Of a stretch of DNA of 64,000 nucleotides, positions 11,674 to 20,600 are shown piece by piece (the stretch's first letter is position 1; every line of letters begins with the position of its first letter). The notes under the pieces were generated by a model. It had not been told where the DNA came from. It saw nothing but the letters and a program-made list of their open reading frames with translations, and ran no database searches. The DNA comes from Mytilus galloprovincialis. Its lineage: Eukaryota > Mollusca > Bivalvia > Mytilida > Mytilidae. Position numbers and translations under genes: made by a program. The stretch covers positions 55,333,560 through 55,397,559 of the forward strand of contig NC_134839.1 in NCBI RefSeq assembly GCF_965363235.1, given 5' to 3'.

Positions 11674-14600
11674 ATGGCAAATAAATCGACTATATTCCTG
11701 TCTGCTACATCAGTATTACTTATTGTTTACGTTTCTTTGTTTAGTGTACTTCAACATTCAGGTAAGACTTAAAGTAGATATTTAGAATATACATATTATT
11801 AAGACTATAAAAAAAGGAAATAGCATGACACCAATCGGATCACTACCGGTGTTATATAACCATTCTTCCCCATGGCAGTTTTTCCCCATGGGAAATTTTG
11901 GATCATTGTCATTCTTTACCCGCGGAAATTTGACAATACGTATACATATTGTCACTTTTCACCAATGCCAATCTTACCCCCATAGAATAGATTTCACTAT
12001 ATTTATATCAGTCTGAGAATTAAACCCAACAGAGTTAGAATTAGCTAGATTTTTATGCTGACAAATATTTTTTATCAATGTCGACATGGTCATCAGCATG
12101 TCTATGTCCACTCGTATTCGTTTAGTTAACTGATACCAAGGGTTCATGAAAGAGAACGGATGTGATCATCACTGCATAAGGGAGCTACCATTTGATTTTT
12201 AGGGGGGGGTGGCTAGGATGAAAAATTGTGTCCTTCATTATTTTTTAGTTGTAATCTCTGTCCTGCCTTTTTTTTATTTTTCACTCTATTCGGTCCTGCC
12301 TTTTTTTTATTAGTTTATCCTGACTTTTTTTTACCTAAATTGTCATCCTGCCTTTTTTTGTTGTTGCAAAGAGTCTCATCCTGCCTTTTTTTTTACTCAA
12401 AACTCCTGTCCTGCCTATTTTTTTCAAATTTCATCCTAGCCCCCCCCCCCCCCCCCCATAAAAATCAAATGGTAGCTCCCTAATGTGCTACATGTATATA
12501 ATATATCAAATGGATATTGATACGATGAAGGTTTGGTACCGCTAAAGTTTTGTTTTTGATAAATATTTTAAAACTGACGTCGCTGACGTTATAATTCAAG
12601 GGGGAGGGGGAAATTAGCTTCTCGACCTATAAGGGGGGAAATTGGCATGATCCTGGTTTTCCCCCATCCCACTAAGGGGATCATGCCAATTTTTCCGGGG
12701 GGGGGGGGGGGAATTTATAAAGTATTTTATTTGAAAATTCAATATTTTCATTTCTAATTTGAACCACGATTTCAAATCATGACCTTTAAATATAAAGAAA
12801 TCATGTATTGAACGGCCCGCATCGAAAGAGAAAACAATTATATGACGTTTTGTAAGTACATTAAAACGTAGGCAAAACACCCCCAACTTTGACGTCAGAT
12901 TTGATTATTTTCTGTTTTGATTTGAGATTTGTTCAATAAGATATAAATCAGATATTAACACTTATCCTTTGATTAAAAGCTTGTTTTTAAATAGAATAAA
13001 ATGTTATAATTGTCAATAAGAAGATTTGGTGAATTTAATACGTTAAATAAACGTGTATCTCTAGTATTTTAACAACTTTCAAGCCAAAAGAAGTCTAGTC
13101 TTTAATCGGTAGTCTTCTTCAAAGTTCAGGCGAAATTTCTTGCAAGAGACTCGAAATCTATAATTTAGTGTTGCCAATAGATAAACGCATTTTTTTAGAA
13201 GACATTTTAAAAATTGAGAGTTTAAATCATAATCAGTTTTAAATCCGAATAAAGTGTTTCGAACGATTAAAGTGCAACTATACAGGACACTCAAAGATGG
13301 CAAATAAATCGACTATATTCCTGTCTGCTACATCAGTATTACTTATTGTTTACCTTTCTTTGTTTGGTGTACTTCAACATTCAGGTAAGACTTAAAGTAG
13401 ATATTTAGAATATACATATTAAGACTATAAAAAAAAGGAAATAGCATGACACCAATCGGATCACTACCGGTGTTATATAACCATTCTTCCCCATGGCAGT
13501 TTTTCCCCATGGGAAATTTTGGATCATTGTCATTCTTTACCCGCGGAAATTTGACAATACGTATACATATGGTCACTATCTTACCACCATAGAATAGATT
13601 TCACTATATTTATGTCTGAGAATTAAACCCAACAGAGTTAGAATTAGCTAGATTTTTATGCTGACAAATATTTTTTATCAATGTCGACATGATCATCAGC
13701 ATGTCTATGTCCACTCGTATTCGTTTAGTTAACTGATACCAAGGGTTCATGAAAGAGAACGGATGTGATCATCACTGCATAATGTGCTACTTGTATATAA
13801 TATATCAAATGGATATTGATACGATGAAGGTTTGGTACCGCTAAACTTTTTTTTTTTATGAATATTTAAAAACTGACGTCGCTGACGTTATAATTCAAGG
13901 GGGGAGGGGGAATTAGCCTCTCGACCTATAAGGGGGGAAATTGGCATGATCCTGGTTTTGCCCCATCCCACTGAGGGGACCATGCCAATTTTTCCGGGGG
14001 GAATTTGATCGATAAAGTTAATGGAGGTGTCTTAATTTAAATTCATAGAATATTTTAATAAATTGTAACAAAGTAGTTTTGATCATGTTATTTTTCCAAA
14101 TTATAATGAAAAGTATGGGTCATCGGACTTTTTTCACGCTACAGTTTGTGCAAAATTGTCAAATTTGTATTGATCATTCATAGAAAATCAAATTTTGTGT
14201 GATAAAAAGAAAACTATACACCATAAAATTTAAGATAAAATATGAGTAGATAGCTCTTATAACATGCTTGCAGATAAGAAAAAGAAAAGATGGGTTCACA
14301 GGACTTGTTTTCTTGCTACATTTCAAAATAGGTAATTAAACAACATTATATTAGAAAATTTTCTATATATGAGTTATCTCCCCTTATGTTGCAAAGTAAA
14401 AATAATGAATCAAATAAAACCATTTTTTTTTACAGAAAATTCAGCCGTAAATATGATAAAACACATAATTTGAAAAGTTTTTCACATAAATTACATACTA
14501 CTCTCAAAATGTGTGCATTGTATTAAAGATCTGGACCAATTATTATCTGCTACTTCAAAATCCAAGTTAAAGGAAGACATCCAACCGACCTTAATTCCGA

Positions 14601-17600
14601 CCGTGCAAGGTCTGTATAGCCAGTAAAGGTCGTTAAAAAACATCCATCGTCGACCGATCTTAATAAATCCATGAATTCAAATAAATTAATATATGAGGTG
14701 TGTGATAAAAACGTTTTTATGTTATGGATGCATGCCACTGTAGGACATCCAGTGTTTTCCATTCGGCATTTAAGCCGGGTGTGCCGACCACCTTCTTTTG
14801 AAAGCCGACCACCTTTCGATTTTAGAAGGTGGTCGGCTTTTTTTTTCAAATTTCGGATTTTTTTCGGTTCCGTACCGTTAAAATTTGAATACTAATCGCG
14901 CCTCGCTGATTTATTTTCATTGACATAGATGGCGTCCAATCGTCAAATTTCAATGTTTTCATTTATCAATCGGGGTACAAGAAAGGCAGATGACGATGAT
15001 GATAAAGAAAATACTAGACCAAATAAGTTAAATAAAATTGATAGTAATGTTGAAGTTGTGGAAATTGAACAAAAATCAACCACACAACGGTAAAGACACG
15101 CAAGTGAAGACAAATATGAGCAAGACTTCAAATGGCTTATAGTCACAGAGGAAGGATACTACTGTTCTACGGGCCAAAAATACGGCACAAAAGCAAGAAA
15201 CAGGACATAAAATTGTAAATGAAAGAAGAGAGAAAAGAGATAAATTGTTGGAAAAAATCAAATCAAAGAATATTTGACAATTAATATGACTACGTCTATT
15301 TATGTTTGTTCTACTCCATTAAATGTGAATATTATGCTAATCTTTATTTTTGTGACCCCCACGTGCACCCACAGTAAATTAAAAAAAAAACGGGTGGAGA
15401 TTTAAAAAAAAAAACACCCGGTTGCAAGTAAATTTTTTAAAACACCCACCTTCCCTTAGTGAAAAAAGGAAAACACTGACATCACTGTAATTTTTTTTCA
15501 ATTTCCATCGGAGATTCCAATAAAACAAAAAATGAAAATATCTGATAAAAAGTGGGGAAAAAAGAGATATGGAAGGTTTTATATAATAGAAATAGCCGGA
15601 CAGTAACAATTAGGGGACGGACGGACATTTGATATGATGGGGAGTGGACGGGCTGCACTATTTTTTGCGGATTGACCATATTAATCTGTGGCTCAGTTTT
15701 TACCAGGTCAGCATATTCATATTCAAAATCCTCCTGATCTCGCAAAAAAAAATCAAATGTTCTTCCTCTTATTAAACACGATTTCATATTGATTGATTGT
15801 TGTTTGCTTATTTTGAAACGACCTGTCGTTAATAGTTTATGCATGTTCAGGACGACAAGAGTTTAAAAGTTGTGTATATCTTTTACATACAAAAATGATC
15901 TAGGTAGGTTACTTTGATTTTTTTATATAGAAAGCATAATCTCTTATTCGATCAAATACTAGACAAACATGGAGATGATCTTGTACAATTCCAGATTATT
16001 CCTGAAAATTAAATGGTCGGAGCTTTGAACAAGACTTGTTTGACTAAGTTAAGATAGAAAACCATAAGAAAAAATGTCACGTACACAGCGATTGATTCCT
16101 AGTTGTTTTCTTTGTTTTTACAATTAAACACTTACAGTAACTTCAGATAAAACCAGAGCACACTATGATAATATAGTCGTGTTTTTCAAATGAGCTGACG
16201 TAACAAATATTTTTAATCAAATAATCGTAACTTCAGTTATATAAAATGCTGCTAAATTCGCGCACACTGATTTAATTTGTGTTCAAAGGATGCAGATTTT
16301 TTTTGTTCACTCTCCGTTTGAAGATCTTCTGGAGATGTGCAATAGAGAGCAATTAAACACAGACACATACGATTATTACCCTATGAAAATCATTTTCAGC
16401 CGAGGCTTCGAAGCGAACAAAAATTATATCATAAGTACACCCCCAACTTTGACGTCATATTGTTTATTTTTTGTTTTGATTTCAAATTTGTTATAATAAG
16501 ACAAAAATCACATACTAATACTTAACCGTTGATTTAAAGCTTGTTTTTAAATAAAATAAAATGTAATAATTGTCAGAGAGAAGATAGTGTGAATTTACTG
16601 ATTCGTTAAGTAAAGATATATCCCTAGTATTTCAACCTAAAAGAATGTTAGACTTTAACTAGAAGTTAAGGCGTCTTGACTCCAAATCAATAATTAAGTG
16701 ATGCAACCGTCCACTTTTTAGGTAGAAATATAAACGTTGAAAGTTTAAATCTTAATAAACTTTTAATCCGAATAAAGTGTTTCAAAGTATTGCAGTGAAT
16801 TATACAGGAAATTCAAAGATGGCAAATACATCAAAAGAGGGGCGAAAGATATCAGAGTGACTGTCAAACTCGTAGATGGAAAATAAACTAACATGGCTAA
16901 AAAGATTTAAAGACAAACAGACAAAAAATAGTAGTACACAAGACACAAAAAAGAAAACTAAAGACAAAGCAACACGAACACCACCAAAAACTGAGAATGA
17001 TCTCAGGTGCTCCGGAAGGATAGGCAGATCCTGCTTCACATGTGGCATCCGTCGTGTTGCTCATGTTATTACAAACCCCGATAAATAGTATAATTTCTGT
17101 CTGCTACATCAGTATTACTGATAATTGAATGTTGGTTTGGTTTTTTTTATTTGGGTGTAAAAGTGTTGAACGAAGCACATTTTGTATGAAGTGCGAAAGC
17201 GTTTCATTCTAGAAATGGGCGAACGATCAATACTTTTACAACCTTCTTAACACTTTAACAACCTTATAAAATCCTGCGGATTGACCATTCGTGTTAATGA
17301 TCAAGACAACTCTTACCAGGCCGAAATTTTCATATTCAAATTCTTCTGTCCTCCCCTAAAAAACCAAATGGCCGTTTCCCTTATTTAACACAATTTTGAT
17401 TTGATAGTTTGTTGATTGCTTATTTTTCAAACGACAAGTGGCAAATATTTCATGCATTTTCAGGACGACAAGAGTTTGAAAGTCGTGTATATCTACTATA
17501 CCTAAAAATGATTTTGCTCGTTTGGTTACTTTTTTTTTCTTCTAGAAAGCGTGATGTCTTTTTCGATCAAAAACCATTGACAAAATTTTGTACAAGTTAA

Positions 17601-20600
17601 GATTATTCCTGAAAATCAAATCATCGAAGCTTTAAGTCGGATTTGTTAAGTTAAATTAAGTTAGGAAAGCATATAAAAATGGCACAAACACAGAGATTTC
17701 TTCAAAGTTATTTTATTTGTTTTACCCTTATTATATAATTACATCAATGCAAAAACACCCGCACACTATAACAGTAGTGTCTGTGAAATGAGCTGATGTA
17801 CTAGTATCTGAATTTTTGAATAATCCATCCTAAACATACTATTCTGCTATTGAATAAGATGTTCTATTTTCATTAATTAAACTCATCATAGATACCAGAA
17901 TTGAGTATTTGCGCAAGACGTGCTTTTCGTCTACAAAAGATTTATCACTGAGTGACACTCGAATAAAAAAATGTTGAGATGGCCAAATACAGTAAGAAAT
18001 TGAAGAGCATTATGGACCAAAAATTCCTAAAAGTGTTGCCAAAAACAACGCATGGGCTCACAAGGAGCATAGACAATAACAAAAAGAAACAACGATATAG
18101 TCTGATATATTCTACCCCATATTGAATTTGTGTTTTATTGCTAATTCTCTAGAAGAAGTCAAAATCCTCTTTTTTTCACCCTTCGTCAGGAAAAATTCTT
18201 CAATATGTACAATAGAAAGCAATAAAATACATCCCAGATTGTAACCCCAGTAGAAATCAGCTGAGGCGAAGCAAATTATTTACGTTTCGTAAGTACATTT
18301 TAAAGACGTAAGCTGAACACCCCCAACTTTGACGTCAGATTTGTTTATTTTATGTTTTGATTTCAGATTTGTTCAATAAGACAAAACTCATATACTAATA
18401 CTTAATCTTTCATTTAAAGCTTATTTCTAAATAGATTAAAATGTAATAAATGTATGTAAGAAGATACTGTGAATTTAATATGTTAAATAAATGTGTATTC
18501 CTAGTATTTTAACATCTTTCAACCCTAAAGAATGGTAGTTTTTACTTGTGGTATTCTAAAAAGTGAAGGCGAAATTTCTTGCAGACGTTTCGAAATCCAA
18601 AACGTATTGTTGCAAATAGATAAACTTATTCTATTTTGGGAAGAGATATAAAAATGTTGAGAATTTAAATCATAATCAACTTAAAATCCGGTTCAATTTT
18701 TTCAAAGTATATTATAGTGTGACTATACAGGAAAGGACAAGGTTCACTAATGGCACAAAATGGCCTAAAATATCAACTTTATCATAAAACACCAAAAAGG
18801 TCTCAATTTGGTTCGTAAATGGGTCTATTTCAAAAGTATAAATGTTAAATATATCAGTTCTTTTCATAAGAGTACAAGATATTCGCCAAAAGTAAGCCCA
18901 TTTTGGACATTTTGTCAAAATATGATGATTTTGTGCATTTTCAGACCTAAAAGCTTTTGAAACACATTGGCCGCCACTTACGATCCAAAATGTGTTGTAA
19001 CCAAAAGATTCCAATTTTGATATAGATTTCATCAATATAAAAACTTTTTGGATCGTAGATGGAGGCCAAGGTTAATTATGGCAAAAACAATTGAAATTAT
19101 GGACAAAAAGTACCAAAATTGACCTTTTAATACAAATTATGCTCATTTAAGGGGTCATTGCTCCATAAATAGTAAAGGAAAGTGTCAGAAAAAATATTTT
19201 TGTCTTAGTAGTATTATCACAAGTATTTCTATGTGAAATTTGTAATTTTTTGGCCCGATTTAAAAAACATAAAAAATTCAGGGCCAATTTTAACCCTTCG
19301 TGAACCTTCTCCAAATTTAAAGATGGCAAATACATCGACTTTATTCCTGTCTGCTGCATCGGCATTACTAAGGGGCTACAGTAATTTATCGATGTTCAAA
19401 TATTGTAAATTCATAAAGAATATAAAAATCAAGATAAAAACAAAATCGTAAACAAATCGGAGCGCGAACAATTGCACAAATGTACATTGTCGGAACATAT
19501 GTGACTTATTTGTACGAGCTTAAGAAACAGGACCGGAAAAGCAAGTACCGATACAAATAAATTCCATTTCCCGAAAACGTGAATATATTGTGTTTATATA
19601 TGTGCACTTTCTGGCGTAAATACAAAATTTAATCCTGGTATCTATGATGAGATTATTTACAACCACTGGGTCGATGCCACTGCTGGTGGAGTTTTAATTC
19701 CCCGAGGGTATCACCAGCCCAGAAGTCAGCACAGAAGTGATGAAGTGATGACATGAATTATTATTGATATAGTCATATTTATAAATTAACTGTTTACAAA
19801 AATTTTGAATTTTTTAAATACTAAGGCTTTTTCTACCTCAGGAATAGATTGCCTTAGTTGTATTTGGCAAAACTTTACAACGGGATTTTGGTCCTCAATG
19901 CTCTTCAACTTCGTACTTTATTTGGCCTTTTTAACTATTTTGGATTCAAGCGTCACTGATGAGTCTTTTGTAGCCGAAACGCGCTTCTGGCGTAAATATC
20001 GGCAAAATTTAATCCTGGTATCTATGATGAGTTTATTTACCTCCGAAATACTTTAAGGTGTAGTTCTTTTAAATCCAAATAGTTTCCATCTATGCTAGCC
20101 AAGGGTAACGATCTAGTCCCCTTCTCTCAACCCTTTTCAGAGCTTTAAGTCCTTTAAGCCAACCTCTAAAGAGAGCGTCATCATGATAGTTCAAACGCGG
20201 ACCTCGAAGAGGACCCTTCAGAAAAAAACTTTTACACACCCAGAAATATTAACGTTACCATTTTGCTCAATGTGGAAGCGGAATAACAAGATACTTTATT
20301 TGTTCAATAGCTGGTCGGTTGCAGGATAAAACAGTCTACAAAAATGTACTTTTTCGAGTAATGTAGTATGATTAGGCAGATTGTTAGCCCTGTCAGTCGG
20401 GTTAAAGCCGGTAAAGGTTAGCGGCATACTTTTTTTCGAGGGTTTACACTTAGTTCTGCAAAATTTTAAATGTTGAACCTAATAGCATCTCTGTTGCCAT
20501 TCGGTTTAATTAAAATAAATATTTTACACCGGCGGTATCGACCATGTGGTTGTATCGAACATTCATTTTTTTCGTCAAAAGGGAACAATGTTATATGTAA

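Larger units (their letters stand above)
11176..12710 (+). repeat. Cassette 1: upstream region plus first exon
   Basis: The sequence matches cassette 2 (12801-13998) almost base for base, from TTGAACGGCCCGCATCGAAA through the first exon to a G-rich end. The difference in length is due to a MITE at 12180-12480. It contains a TGACGTCA site 411 bp before the start codon. Confidence 0.9.
12711..13998 (+). repeat. Cassette 2: upstream region plus first exon, uninterrupted
   Basis: A tandem copy of cassette 1 without the 5.55-kb insertion and without the MITE. It begins at the GAATTTATAAAG that follows a G-run and ends at the matching G-run near 13998. It is the reference copy for reading the insertions in cassette 1. 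Confidence 0.9.
15650..17130 (+). repeat. Cassette 3: diverged upstream region plus broken first exon
   Basis: The block starting TTGCGGATTGACCAT (15660s) and containing TTCAGGACGACAAGAGTTT aligns in order with cassette 4 (17276 onward). Its promoter half from 16440 aligns with all four cassettes, including TGACGTCA and TTTAAAGCTTGTTTTTAAAT. The first exon at 16819 is interrupted. Confidence 0.8.
17276..19375 (+). repeat. Cassette 4: diverged upstream region plus truncated first exon
   Basis: It parallels cassette 3 from GCGGATTGACCATTCG (17276). It has gained an insertion at about 17884-18160 (a dispersed repeat also seen at 19605-20045) and another at about 18733-19309, which separates the promoter half from the exon remnant at 19323. 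The CRE-like octamer is kept. Confidence 0.75.

Noticed and set aside
12226..12483. 85-codon frame rich in F, L and P
   Set aside because: It lies entirely in the MITE's T-rich interior and C-run end.
14550..14895. Frames of 74-99 codons on both strands
   Set aside because: The region contains paired GCCGACCACCTT words and no domain; the frames look incidental.
16876..17088. 70-codon lysine and threonine-rich frame
   Set aside because: It falls inside the dispersed repeat that split first exon copy 1c and is absent from other copies of that repeat.
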